Source of the DNA: Hofstenia miamia
Taxonomy: Eukaryota > Xenacoelomorpha > Acoela
Direction: 5' to 3'
Length of the DNA stretch: 64,000 bases
Assembly (NCBI GenBank): GCA_004352715.1
Contig: SCFE01000047.1
Coordinates: 1,428,092-1,492,091 of the forward strand
In this document: piece after piece, positions 1 through 11,183 of the stretch
How the letters are laid out: each line of letters opens with the position of its first letter
How positions within the stretch are numbered: position 1 is the stretch's first letter
Program-made: the position numbers and the translations under genes
Notes under the pieces: generated by a model
What the model was told of the DNA's origin: nothing
What the model saw: the letters and a program-made list of their open reading frames with translations, nothing else
Database searches by the model: none

Positions 1-493
1 AGACTCCCGTGGTAAACAAAAGGTTCGTTAAATGGACAAACAATTGGATAACTTTGCCATAGTTGAGATATAGTAGACACATATTGTAAAGATAAAGAAT
101 CCCGCATATGATTAATTTTTTCAATGGAAGTCATAAATGCAAATATTTGGTGAAAGCCAACAACTAGAATTTCTGCTGCTTGATTATATAGAAAGCTGTT
201 TTTGGCAAATATTTGATCAATCTTTAGCAATGGTTTGTGTAAGTTTTCATCAGTAACCAATGGAATACCATTTGCGTAGTATAGTAGAAATGGAATTTGA
301 TGTTTATCAGCAATTGTTGAAACCAATGGGTTTAATCCGTGCCCTATAATAACATCCAGTTTGGTTTTATCTTGAAGCCACTCATCTAATTCCTTTGATG
401 CAACACTGGAGGAATGCCACATTGACTCTTTTGCAAAAATCACTTCTAAAAACGGATTTGCATAATCGGATGCTTTAAATTCTGGCCATGTTT
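1..493 (-). pseudogene. Partial copy of UGT-like exon 1 (middle part only)
   Basis: This stretch repeats 1000-1492 at an offset of 999 bases with only a handful of substitutions, for example around 83-101. It corresponds to about residues 77-240 of the complete UGT-like exon at 765-1721. It lacks the signal peptide and the catalytic-His segment. Similarity stops abruptly at about 493, where a mariner-like fragment begins, so on this side it is a truncated copy. It runs off the left window edge, so whether it joins downstream exons cannot be seen. It could be a recent tandem duplication broken by a transposon, or an assembly duplicate. The first seems likelier because the copies differ and no N gap separates them. 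Confidence 0.8.
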
Positions 494-504
494 GGCTTTA
501 TTAT

Positions 505-592
505 AAGCTACCTACTCCGGTTTAGCAACCAGTCAGAAACCGACTGGATAGCTTCATCGGTTTCAAACAATTTGATTTGCAAAGAATTGTAA
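505..592 (-). mobile_element. Mariner-like transposase C-terminal remnant
   Basis: On the minus strand a short open stretch reads FETDEAIQSVSDWLLNRS before stops. This fits the C-terminal part of mariner transposases, where a 'F-x-(S/T)-D-E-x-(I/V)-x-x-A-V-x-x-W-L' segment precedes the 'FY-x-x-G-I' motif. Only about 30 residues survive and no terminal inverted repeats were found. It abuts the breakpoint of the UGT exon copy at 493, so it may have caused the truncation. The match is by eye to a short motif. Confidence 0.35.
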
Positions 593-764
593 ATGAAAGT
601 TATATTTCTTACTTAATATTTTTTCTGACTTTTGATGATTTAGGTATATAGCTTAATCAAACTAATTTGTTTCTTTTAGAATACTTATTAAAATTTATGA
701 TGAGAATAATTTATCATAAAGACACTGCTGCTTTCTCTCAGTATTTGCATCAAAAATTGATTAC

Positions 765-1721
765 CTGTTCATACTGCTCAGCCTGTTTTAGGGACCATAA
801 TATTCTGTAATATGTTTGTTTTTGGAATATCGTGAAAATCATGTCAAGTGTTTGGTTTGATAGTGTGAAGCCCACAGAAGTTCCTAAAGCCATGTAAATT
901 ACTGGTTGTTCAGAAGACATTAGCCATTGCAAAATATCGTCTGGTATTGACATTAAGGAATGCATTTGTGGAAGCAAACTGATCTTGTATAAGTTTTCAA
1001 GACTCCCGTGGTAAACAAAAGGTTCGTTAAATGGACAAACAATTGGATAACTTTGCCATAGTTGAGATATAGTAGACACATAATGTAAAGAAAAAGTTGC
1101 CCGCATATGATTAATTTTTTCAATGGAAATCATAAATGCAAATATTTGGTGAAAGCCAACAACTAGAATTTCTGCTGCTTGATTATATAGAAAGCTGTTT
1201 TTGGCAAATATTTGATCAATCTTTAGCAATGGTTTGTGTAAGTTTTCATCAGTAACCAATGGAATACCATTTGCGTAGTATAGTAGAAATGGAATTTGAT
1301 GTTTATCAGCAATTGTTGAAACCAATGGGTTTAATCCGTGCCCTATAATAACATCCAGTTTGGTTTTATCTTGAAGCCACTCATCTAATTCCTTTGATGC
1401 AACACTGGAGGAATGCCACATTGACTCTTTTGCAAAAATCACTTCTAAAAACGGATTTGCATAATCGGATGCTTTAAATTCTGGCCATGTTTTGTCTTTG
1501 TATAATTCAGCTCCTACCGATAAAATTCTTGATCTGCATTTATTGGGCGTAACAAATGTTACTTTGTGTCCATTTTCAATTAGAAGTCTTGCTAACGGTA
1601 TACTATTAAAGATATGCGTATACGCAGCTCCTACAATAGCGACATGATGAGTATACGCATCTGAAGCTAAACTACATGTAAAGAGAAAAAGGGAAGTAAC
1701 AACACCAACATACATTATCAT
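765..1721 (-). CDS. UDP-glycosyltransferase-like protein, exon 1 (UGT-A)
   Basis: This first coding exon of a GT1-family UGT-like enzyme would transfer a sugar from a UDP-sugar to a small lipophilic acceptor in the ER lumen. The ATG at 1721 opens a hydrophobic signal peptide (residues 1-20). His36 in a Y-T-H-I-F-N context lies where UGTs have the catalytic His and is followed by the usual LARLLxxNGH helix. The Rossmann-like start of the C-terminal half is visible as VIYMALGTS and YRILWSLKQ. At the place of the catalytic Asp (after LDVII) there is G-H-G, so Asp is replaced by His128. The exon ends CAG|GTAATC at 765/764 in phase 0, the donor position shared with UGT-B and UGT-C. Exons with the UDP-binding signature and C-terminal membrane anchor would lie leftwards, outside the window. 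Exon 1 is intact. Confidence 0.8.
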
Positions 1722-4250
1722 GAAATTTGTGTCTAATCAGGTGATAGTTTGCTTAAGATAAACAAAGGTAGAAATATGGATGACTTTATTAAATGAGAAC
1801 TTAAGTAGTTGTAATTATTTATTTTAGTATCTATTACGATTCTAAGTACTTAATCATTGTGAATCACAAAATTTGTTGGTAAAAGTTTTTGAAGAAAAGT
1901 TGTGCTGCGCTAGCGTTGGGAAATTTAATGTTAAGAGAATTTAAAATAAATGCTAAATGAAATTTATATGAAGTTTTCAGCTTAGTAACCGAAATAATAA
2001 CAGTTTAATTCAAGGCTGTCCGACTAAAATAGAAATACTGATTAAAACATGCTTAAGCCAGGCCTAGTAAATGGGTCACAAAACCCTAACCCAACTGTAT
2101 TCTAATAATGAACGCAACCCAAACCAATCGCTTTCAGATGTAGACAACTCAGGGTATAATTTCACGTATATTAAGGTTTGAGAAATTCAAAAACTAAAAT
2201 ATTTATCTTCACCAATTCAACAAGTTACTAATAATTACTTATACCTATCATTTTTAATGTGACAACTGATAGACATCAATTTTTAACACAACACAATAAG
2301 GTATGTGATTGCAGATGACAATCCCATCATAGGAACTAAATCCCATTTTCACTCTACAACAGATATGATGGAATATGTGCAAAATTGGTACTGTTAACAT
2401 AATCTTAGACTGAATCTTGATGAGGTAAACCAACTGATTATTCCATTGAAGGTAAATCGTTTGAGTCCATTTCCTTTCAACCTGTGAAATTCTATTTGGA
2501 AGTCACGTTCAATAAAAGGCTATTTCTAAAATAAAACTTGGAAACTCAGCACATATGGGCATTAATCTTTACTATATGATTCCTTTATAATAAGGAATTG
2601 CAGTATTATTGAACCGAAGGGGAAAGCGACTGAAATTCCTTACAACAAAATTAGATGTTTTCATACGAAAGCAGGTAGAGATAAAGTAAGTACTTGTGAT
2701 ACATAAAATTATCAAAGTCAGCGACAACTTCTTATGTAAAAATTTTAATATTTGGTTTATTCATCGCCTTTATGGTATTATTCCAGAACGTAAACCGTAA
2801 TCTTTTGAAACACTCAGGAAAAATTTGTCACATCTAAAAAACATCCACAGAGAAAAGATAAAATCTCTAATAAAATTGATTAAAAAGTGTGTTATTCATG
2901 GAAACCGAACTATATGGCAACAAAATATAAATAGAAAAGGTCAATTGCCTTGTATTCTAAAACATTTACTATAAATGTAGGAGAACGATGAATATTTTTA
3001 GCACTTATGATAACTTAGAAATACAATCCTGATATGTGCAGACTAGTTGCATATGGATGTCAGCTAGCATGTACACATAAAACCTTTCTATAATGAATAT
3101 AAATACCTTAGGATTATGTTTTGATGTAGATACCTATATTCAATGCACAATTAGTGTGTCTATTCTTGTTTTTATGCTTCAAAACACGTGCAATCGGGAA
3201 CTAGACTCGAGTCTCCAGTGGAATCAAAATGTTCTTTGAAAATATATACATAATGGGTTCTTCACTTTGCTGTCAAAATTCGAATTTTGATGATATTGTG
3301 GTGGCCAATTTTGCAATAATGGCACTAGTTCTTCGTATTGAGGTTGCATTTTGTTGTGAGTTCTATGCAGGGAATCTTCCAAGTAGAGGCTGAGTTCAAA
3401 TTAACAGGAAATTATTTCTCAAAACATTGACATACGCTGCTTTTAATCTTGTCAACAAATCCGACCAGTTTTCGAAATATACTTTTGGAATTAAATGCTC
3501 AGAGGTGCAAGCCTTCCCTGTAATTTCCTATTTTTGTGGTCAAAATTTTTTCAAACAGTTATCTGCAATCTTCCTTTGTAACATCTCTCTGGAGTACCAT
3601 TGGATTGTGAGTAGATCGAAACGAGCCAACATCCTCAAATTTAATTAGCTGCTTAATGCGCTGATAGTAAAGGAGAGGAGATCATTGAAATAAAAGTATA
3701 TTCCAGCAATATGTTGTTCTTAACTTCCTCTTTCAAACAAACTTATAAATCTTTATAATTGAATGTCAACCCCAAACTGCTAATTGTATTTTTAAGATGC
3801 ACGCTGTCTTGTGCACGTTGTCAGAAAGTTTCTCCAGCCAATTAGTGCATTTGGCGATCCTGGGATTGGGACGCATATGGGTAAATTTGCATTCTGTTAT
3901 GGTGAACATTTATGATAAAAAATATTTCAGCGCTTGAAATACGTGAAAATATTAACTTTTTGTCAACGGAAAATATAAAATTCTTCCAATACCTATTGTT
4001 GAGCTAATAAACCATCCGAAGTAATTGGTAGCAACAATCCATTCAGACAACATCCGGGCTCGTCGAGTACAAAGTCAGAAGTCGTCACGCAAATTAAGGG
4101 TGAAAGTGAATGAGGACACTATTATCTACCCAGTAGTGTCTATAATTTAGTGAGTCATAAGTTTTTAAATAAATAATCTTGAATAACTTATTTCAATATT
4201 TAGAGGATTACTAGTCAAAATTAAATTTTTAACTTATTTCTGAAAAAAAT
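1722..4250. other. Spacer between UGT-A and UGT-B; no gene recognised
   Basis: This AT-rich stretch should hold the downstream exons of UGT-B, which runs leftward. I searched the minus strand for the UGT signature (W-x-P-Q ... H-G-G) and found no convincing match. Short open stretches on the minus strand around 3440-3930 are broken by stops and look like decayed repeat DNA. A plus-strand 73-codon frame at 3427-3648 has no recognisable features. Confidence 0.5.
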
Positions 4251-4252
4251 AC

Positions 4253-5184
4253 CTCTTGATATTCGTCTGCTTGCTTCAATGACCATAAAACTCTGTAAGT
4301 TAGATTGAAGTTGGAACTGATTTAGAAATACTGTAATAGTATCATTATTTATAAATCCTGAAGTTCCTAAGGCCATGTATAGTATTGGTTGCTCTGAATA
4401 ATTCAACCATTCTAGTACATCATCTGTCATTGGTTCCCAAGATTCCATTTGAGGGAGTAAGGATATCTGGTATAGATTTTCCAGGTTTCCATGGTAAGCT
4501 AAGGGCTCATTGAAGGGGCAGACTATTGGGTAACTATGCCATAAATGAGAAATTGTTGAGAAGGTCTCTAGCGATGATTCTTTCCTTATGTCATTGATTT
4601 TGTTAAGTGAACTAATAAGAGAAAAAATTATTTGAAAAACAACCCACAAAACCTCGAGCTGCTTGGTTGTGTAGCAAACTATTCTTTGCGAATAGCTTCT
4701 CAATATTTATTAGTGATACATGAATATTGTCTTCGGTCACCAAAGGCACTCCATTTGCATAAAAGAGTACGAATGGAATGTTATGCTTATCAGCTATTGT
4801 GGAAACGAGGGAATTTAAACAATGCCCTACGACGATATCTGGCGTAGTTGTACTTTGAATCCATTCATCTAGTTCCTTTGAGGCAATGTAAGAATAATGC
4901 CAAATAAATTCAGTTGCAACGGATAGCTGATCAAGATTATGAGATGTTGGAAAGTCTTCCCAGTTTTTGTCTGCATACAAAGAAGCTCCGGCTGCCGTAG
5001 CAACTGTTTTGCATTTACTGGGTGTGACAAAGGTAACTTTGTGTCCGTTTTGAACAAGAAGCTTAGTAAATGGAGCGGCATTGTAAATGTGCGACGTGCA
5101 CGCACCTACAATAGCAATATGATGAGCAAACGCCTGAAAAAATTGCGTTGCAAGAATAAGATAGAAAACACCACCAGTGATCAT
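4253..5184 (-). pseudogene. UDP-glycosyltransferase-like exon 1 with two frameshifts (UGT-B)
   Basis: This exon is collinear with UGT-A and UGT-C. It has a signal peptide from the ATG at 5184, a T-S-H-I-Y-N catalytic-His motif, PDIVVGH (His in place of the catalytic Asp), YHGNLENLY and ILYMALGTS. Two single-base insertions break it. One is an extra C near 4656, directly after codons for HNQAA. The other lies around 4296-4302, just before the segment that should read YRVLWSLKQ. Correcting for both restores alignment to UGT-A, including a donor GAG|GTATTT at 4253/4252 at the same aligned position. Either this is a recent pseudogene or the assembly carries two indels. No downstream exons were recognised. 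Confidence 0.75.
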
Positions 5185-6863
5185 CTCTAAGTATTGACAG
5201 CCTTTGTATTTATAAAGTAAATATTTATAATAACTCCCCGATTTGCTTTGTTTAAGTTCAAATATTATAAATAATAATAGACTTAGAAGTATCGAAAGTG
5301 CAAAATTTCAATAAATATTAAATCAAGCAAATGACCAGGGATTTAGGACTAACAGAAGGCAAGCACGGATAGAAAGAAGAACATTTATCTATATTGCAAA
5401 ATTGACTAAATTTTTTAATTAGATCTAGTGTCTGTCACTATATAATGTTGAGCTAACACAATGATGTAGACTGCGGCTGTATTAGGCGCACTGAAAAAAA
5501 TCTATATTTTTAAGACAAAACACCCTCTAATCTTTATGATTAGGATAATTATTTGTAGTTTTATTTTAAATTTAATCAATAATTCTTCTAACTGATTAAA
5601 GCAAAGAAAAGTTATTTCAAGTACTTTTAATGATTTTTCCCAATTTTCTTGGCCTTAAGCCACCTGGTGGGTGGTAAGTGGGCAAAGTGTTTTCCCAAAT
5701 TTACAAGGAATTTTCTAACAAGTCTTTTTATTAAAGCTTATCACTGTGGCTGAGGTAGTTGAAAAGATCAATTATCTTTCTTTCAATATTTCGAATTTTT
5801 TAAAAAGATTGAAAATTCTTTTCATAGCTAACGATCATATCTTTATAAGGAAGTAACAAAGAACTTTCACTGTTCCCAATATGTGCAAGGATATCCCCAA
5901 CCCAATTAGGCGCGCGGGAATTTAAACAATGCCCTACGACGATATCTGGCGTAGTTGTACTTTGAATCCATTCATCTAGTTCCTTTGAGGCAATGTAAGA
6001 ATAATGCCAAATAAATTCAGTTGCAACGGATAGCTGATCAAGATTATGAGATGTTGGAAAGTCTTCCCAATAATAGTCTAAAAAAATTTCTAGGATCATG
6101 AAGAATATTCAAAAGTCCAAGAATGCTTAAATTTAATCGTAGTTGCATATGAATGTTCTACACTGAGTTACTGTAGCAATGGAGATATATGTAACCATAG
6201 ATTTCATAAATGATATAAGACAACTTGAGATTCAGATTAAGAAAGCTCATTACTTAGCAGTGATATGGAAGAGTGCATCATGCAAGAAATTTCATTTGTT
6301 ACAGACATTAATATTTAGCTAGTTATTTGTTGGGGAAGAAGTACATATTTTACTATTTGCTATACCCATACTAGTGGAAATTCCTATTGAATTAGGCCTA
6401 ATGTGTTCAGAGACAATTAAATGTAAAACAATCAATATTTAGTAAGATAATGAATTTGTTTAATATTTTTTCTATAAATATCAATTTTGTTTTGCAATAG
6501 AATATTTGAAAATCCAAGGATCCCACACATTGTAAGTAGATAGAACTTCTTATTAGGAATGAAAGAAAAACAATGTATACATACATTATATCATTGATTA
6601 GTATTTTCATATAGAACTTTTGGAATTAGTAATCCAAGGGCTTACTATATATTATATCATAAGCCAGAGCTGTACTAAATAATTAACAAAGGGCGTCTAA
6701 ATTTGAGAACTGAATTTTTATGTTATTGTAACATCGGTGCTGGTTGTTAGTATCGGCCAGTCTACTGTTTTCAGGTTTTTGTAAATATGTTGATAATGAC
6801 TTTGTATATAATTTACCAATTAGTTGTAAATAGAGAACAGTTTAGAGAGCAGTTTTACAGAGT
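5185..6863. other. Spacer with an embedded UGT exon fragment
   Basis: AT-rich DNA without a recognisable gene apart from the 154-bp UGT-B fragment at 5916-6069. The 67-codon minus-strand frame at 6407-6610 is low-complexity hydrophobic sequence and is not supported as a gene. Confidence 0.5.
5916..6069 (-). pseudogene. 154-bp copy of the middle of UGT-B exon 1
   Basis: Bases 5916-6069 match 4809-4962 at an offset of 1107 with no mismatch seen. They encode the segment from about WEDFPTSHN to DIVVGHCLN. Both flanks are unrelated to UGT-B. The surrounding 99-codon open frame (5800-6099) is a chance extension of the copied codons, not a gene. No target-site duplication or poly-A tail marks it as retroposed. 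The lack of divergence means it is very recent or an assembly error. Confidence 0.8.
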
Positions 6864-7130
6864 TTAATGGCAAGACGGGAATAAGTGAATCCCAACGATA
6901 TGACAGTATATTTTGGCCAAATTTAGTTTCTCAACAAATAAAATCGAGTACACCCCTATTATAAGGCCTAGCAATCCTAACGTCAATGTATGTTGTAGAT
7001 AGTGCAATAAACTCAGAAATCGAAGTGCAATGAATTGCCAATAATAAATGTGTGAAACTGTCTCTTTGCTCTTAGTCTCTTCAAGTTTCAGGAAGTTAAA
7101 TATCACCACAGTAGACAGATTTATAAATTG
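6864..7130 (-). CDS. Possible C-terminal membrane exon of UGT-C
   Basis: A minus-strand frame from a possible AAAG acceptor at 7131-7132 to TAA at 6864 encodes about 88 residues. A segment containing YYWQFIALRF is followed by one strongly hydrophobic stretch (LLGLIIGVYSILF) and a short tail. Vertebrate and insect UGTs end in a similar way, with a single transmembrane helix after an aromatic segment. This frame lies downstream of UGT-C on the same strand. No diagnostic UGT motif is present and the intermediate exon was not found, so this is a weak positional inference. It could equally be a chance open frame. Confidence 0.2.
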   Translation of the reverse strand, partial: QFINLSTVVIFNFLKLEETKSKETVSHIYYWQFIALRFLSLLHYLQHTLTLGLLGLIIGVYSILFVEKLNLAKIYCHIVGIHLFPSCH

Positions 7131-9990
7131 CTTTAGTTAAGTGAAAGTCGTGGTTTTTATAATAATGTTTTTTATTTTAACAAATACCACAGGATTTTTG
7201 CAATTTGTGAAAAATTTTACTTAAAATGTGAAAAGGGTAAACCTATATCCTTTGGATATCTTTATAGCTAGTAGTTTATGGTCGCCTAACATAATTTGAA
7301 TAAACCGTTACACATTTAAATTTGTTCATTTACTTGGTTGTAATGATAATATTTTATAAGTGCATAGTGTAATTTAAGTTCAATGCAGACAGTGCTGAGG
7401 AAAAGCACTTGGGCATGATTTATTTCAAAGCATGGCATGTGTGCTTTCTCTTTAGATTGCTGATATCAATACTCCTAGTAGCAGGCTTGCAGTAGGAACG
7501 GCAATCCCCACTTTTGGAGAATTTTGAGCAGGAATTTTTTTAGCTAGCCTTAATAATTCTAAAAATTATCAAATGAACAAACATTAAGAAATTGCATAAC
7601 TGAATATGACTATGGTGAATTAGAGATTAATTAGTAAAATTTTATTATAATTTTATTTTATGTATATGAATGCATATTCAAATATACATAAAATGCTCTG
7701 TGCCTACAGATAATTGTATTGATATATGTGTTCGCTTGTCAAAAATTTTCTTGTCTGGATTTGTGAGGCAAATTTTTATTCCTGTCGTGTGGAATGAGAT
7801 TTGTGATGTGGAGTTGCAGGCATGTCTTGTGATGTGGTGGGGGTTGTGGGGCAAAAAATGTAACCCTACGGAAAGCTGTCTAGTACTGTTATTCACAAAG
7901 AAATTTATCTGATGAGCAGTTATGACTATTGGCTAAATGTGACATAGTTTCTGCATAATTGAAATACAAAAATAATTTGAATTTTTTGTTTAAATGTCCT
8001 TAAGCAATCTTTTAGCTTTTGCGAATACTACAAAAAAAGTTGGAATCATGGGTCATAAGCATTATGGTGGGTCAGCTCAGATTACTAGTAAATATAATAG
8101 CTGTCCCGAAGGCTGAAACTTACAAAAAGTCATTAGAAAGCCTAAAAAGTTGTTGTGCAAAGAAATTCTTTCAAATATTTTTATAAATTTTCACATAAAA
8201 AGAATTTTATATGCAAAATGTCATTAATCATAATACATAGGTCTCTTTGTGAGGGTAACACCAAGTGCTGTAGTGCGATTCATATGTTGAGGTATGGCTA
8301 TTGACTCGCACTTCCCATTAAAAAAATTGAAATTGGTCCTAGTAGTATAAAAACGTTGTAAGACGTCTTAAAGTAAGTCTTCTAAGAGTCTTATAGAATT
8401 ACATTTCTAAACGGTGATGAATGCCATCTAGTGTACAACAAATAATTTTGTAAAACGTCTTCTTTTAAACAATTTCTAAGCGTCTTAAACATTTCTTCTA
8501 CGCTTGACATAGATGCCATTTCTAAACGTTTTCTAGATGTTTTTAACCTATTTCTTAACCATTTTATGACGTGTTATAAGACGTATTCTAAACGTTTTAT
8601 TGTTTAGTAGGTAATTGCCCACAAATATGATTTTGTGGACAAAGGTCGAGAATGTGTGTGAATTTATTAACAAAACATTGTCGAAGCCTTTTTCCTAAAC
8701 GTAATCTGAAACACAGATTTTTCTCAATTGTAAAGGGATTAGTGTGACCAAAATATCAAATATTTTTGTTTTACTTGAACCCAGTTCGACCTGGAGGGGA
8801 TTTCTTCCACTTATCAAACTGTTGATTACCACACAAAAGTTGTAGTGCTTTCATTAGAAACTTGCTGAATTTCACTAACTTCTATTTGGGACCATAACCA
8901 CTAATAAAATACCTCTAAATATCTACTGATTTTATGAATGGCATTATTTTTAACCGAGCTACAAATTGCCAATTTTTTTTAAAAAATTTTTTGGTTAGTG
9001 TGAAAAAAGTAATCTGTGCAAGAAAGCTATATTTGATAAGATAATAATGAAAATTAATGAATTCCATCATTTCCAACTATTGAGCTTAACATTTAAAAAA
9101 ATCAGCCAATTCTGATATTTGATGATGTCATAAAAAATAATGATGTTATCACATTTTTGAGCACTGCAAATTCATAGTTCTGAAATGTATAATGTTTGTG
9201 CAAAGTTTGGTTTAAATATCATAAACCAATCCAGAGTTAGAAATTTGATCTGGGGCTAGCTATGGACAATAATTTTTTCGTCAGAGAACTACTACTCGCA
9301 GGCTTTGATTTAAAATTTATAATACATTAGCTTCCGATCATAAGGCCTATATTTTTTTACAAGTGTCATCAATACTCAATACTCCAGTCTAACAAAGAAT
9401 TTATTTTTATTATTTCATCATTCATCTGAAAATGATTTTTCTTAACCCAGTGGCTCGCATCACAGATGGAATCGAATATCGGCGATTTACCTGCCAAAAT
9501 TTGGAAAACATTCCATTTATTACCTGCTGAATTTGCAGTTGAAAATTTAAGAAACTTCACAAAAAGAAGTTTGGCGTGATGAGATATACAGCGGTGACAA
9601 TGTCGATCAAACAAAGTAAACCTTGAACTTGAGCAAAAAATAATATTAAAATTACCAATATTCACTCTTTCGAGTCATCGTGGTTTGCCAAAATGTTGGA
9701 GGTTTTGACAAAATGTTGTTGAGATGATGTAAGTTTTGTAATAACCACGCTCATTTCTAGTTTGTAGTAGTGGAAAATATACTCAAAATCAAAACGAATT
9801 TAATGACCTTCGGTTGCAAACTATTCAAAACCAAATGGAGCTTAAGAAGTTTGACACATCCCGCATAGAGAATTAATCATGTCTGACATTAGCGGACATT
9901 TTGATATAAACATGTTGGTTTACTTAGTGATTTATTTTTCTAAACCACAGCAAGGTAAACCATAAATTTTGAAGTTTTTGTAAATGTATA
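7131..9990. other. AT-rich region, no gene recognised
   Basis: It falls where the UGT-C intron(s) would be. The overlapping frames at 7670-7912 (plus) and 7678-7896 (minus) have no domain features. The 98-codon minus frame at 9369-9665 ends in a segment (KNHFQMNDEIIKINSLLDW) faintly reminiscent of mariner transposase C-termini, too weak to call. A cluster of TCTAAACG-type motifs lies at 8350-8610. Confidence 0.5.
8350..8610. repeat. Degenerate cluster of TCTAAACG / TAAGACGT motifs
   Basis: The octamer TCTAAACG or a one-base variant occurs near 8406, 8476, 8519 and 8589, interleaved with AAGACGT and ACGTCTTA words. Several of these are near-complementary, so the stretch could fold on itself. 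No open frame covers it. It could be a decayed satellite or foldback element. Confidence 0.4.
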
Positions 9991-10720
9991 TATATATATA
10001 TATATATACAGGGTCGTCAATATTTAGTGTTACAACTTAAATTGTTTATATTTATGAAATCAAACAAAAACATACAAACTAAATTGGTTGTATTATTGCA
10101 GAAAAGCAATAGAGAGTAAATACACAAAATATTGTTCAATATGTTATTCATCTGCTTCAATAACTAACTGAAGAGGCTTAAGAAAAGCCTTACATGTGTC
10201 ACAAATTACTTTCTGAGGGACTTTGGTAAACTCTTTCTGCAGTTTCACCTGCAGAGCTTCCAAATTTAATGATGAGTGGCCGAGATCTTCCTCTCAAGGT
10301 ATGACAAGATCCCAAAATCAAGTGGATTCAGATCAGGGGAAGATGGAGGCCATTGCTCTTTGGGAATGAAGACAGGACATTCTTGAAAAGCCACTCCTGA
10401 CACTTTTTAGCCCATGTAATGGTGCAAAAACCTGCTAAAAAGACCAGGGACGTTTTTTGAAGTGCTTCTGTGTCCAGGGCAACAATGTGCCTAAGAAGAT
10501 TTTATCTGGATACTTTTGCTAGCCAACAAAAAATGAGGGCACTTTTATGGCTTTGAAGTCTAAAAACTCAATTCAACATTTCGAATACTCGCAACCAATT
10601 ATATCTTAACATGAATGGCATCTGTTTTTCTGCCATTTTCATTATAATAATGTAGAACAATCCATCGCTTTTCACTATTTTTCTCAAATTGTAAACCATA
10701 AGGCTTGGCTCTCTCACTTA
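9988..10720 (-). mobile_element. Tc1/mariner-superfamily transposase remnant (DD-D/E, SPDLNPLD type)
   Basis: Minus-strand translation of about 10160-10420 reads PKEQWPPSSPDLNPLDFGIL, then a helix-rich tail including LEALQVKLQKEFTKVPQ, and ends at a stop near 10150. The P-K-x-x-W-P-P-x-S-P-D-L-N-P-L-D block is the region around the third catalytic acidic residue in many ITm (IS630-Tc1-mariner) transposases. Upstream codons have stops and frameshifts, so the copy is dead. A sequence beginning CAGGGTCGTCAATATT at about 10009, right after a (TA)n tract, could be the terminal inverted repeat with TA target. The other end was not identified and may be in the N gap. Confidence 0.7.
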
Positions 10721-10763
10721 GTTTAGCATGCTATATATATATATATATTTATGGATGTATGTG

Positions 10764-10944
10764 NNNNNNNNNNNNNNNNNNNNNNNNNNNNNNNNNNNNN
10801 NNNNNNNNNNNNNNNNNNNNNNNNNNNNNNNNNNNNNNNNNNNNNNNNNNNNNNNNNNNNNNNNNNNNNNNNNNNNNNNNNNNNNNNNNNNNNNNNNNNN
10901 NNNNNNNNNNNNNNNNNNNNNNNNNNNNNNNNNNNNNNNNNNNN
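10764..10944. other. Assembly gap (181 N) inside TA-rich repeat
   Basis: The bases on both sides are nearly the same: a TA run followed by TTTATGGATGTATGTG. The gap therefore sits within or between copies of one simple-repeat segment. Open frames drawn through the Ns are meaningless. Confidence 0.95.
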
Positions 10945-11183
10945 TATATATTATATATATATATATTTATGGATGTATGTGCATGTATGGATGTATGCCT
11001 GCATAGAGTAAATATACAATGAAAATATAGTTTGCAGTCAACTACCCCGTGCTTGAAATCTTCGGTCGGTTCCAACTCAAATACAAATTTTGAAATCCCG
11101 AATGATTTCATAACTACACGTGTTGTATATTTTCAATTGAATTAATATAATAATATTGATGTTATAATTCAATATTAAAATAC

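Noticed and set aside
4869-5190. ORFs on both strands overlapping UGT-B
   Set aside because: They are other-frame shadows of the UGT-B exon.
5207-5214. TATAAATA upstream of UGT-B on the minus strand
   Set aside because: It lies only about 23-30 nt before the ATG, too close for a normal TATA-to-start distance, and such words are common in AT-rich DNA.
9369-9665. 98-codon minus-strand frame
   Set aside because: Only a short tail faintly resembles mariner transposases. No motif is firm enough for a call.
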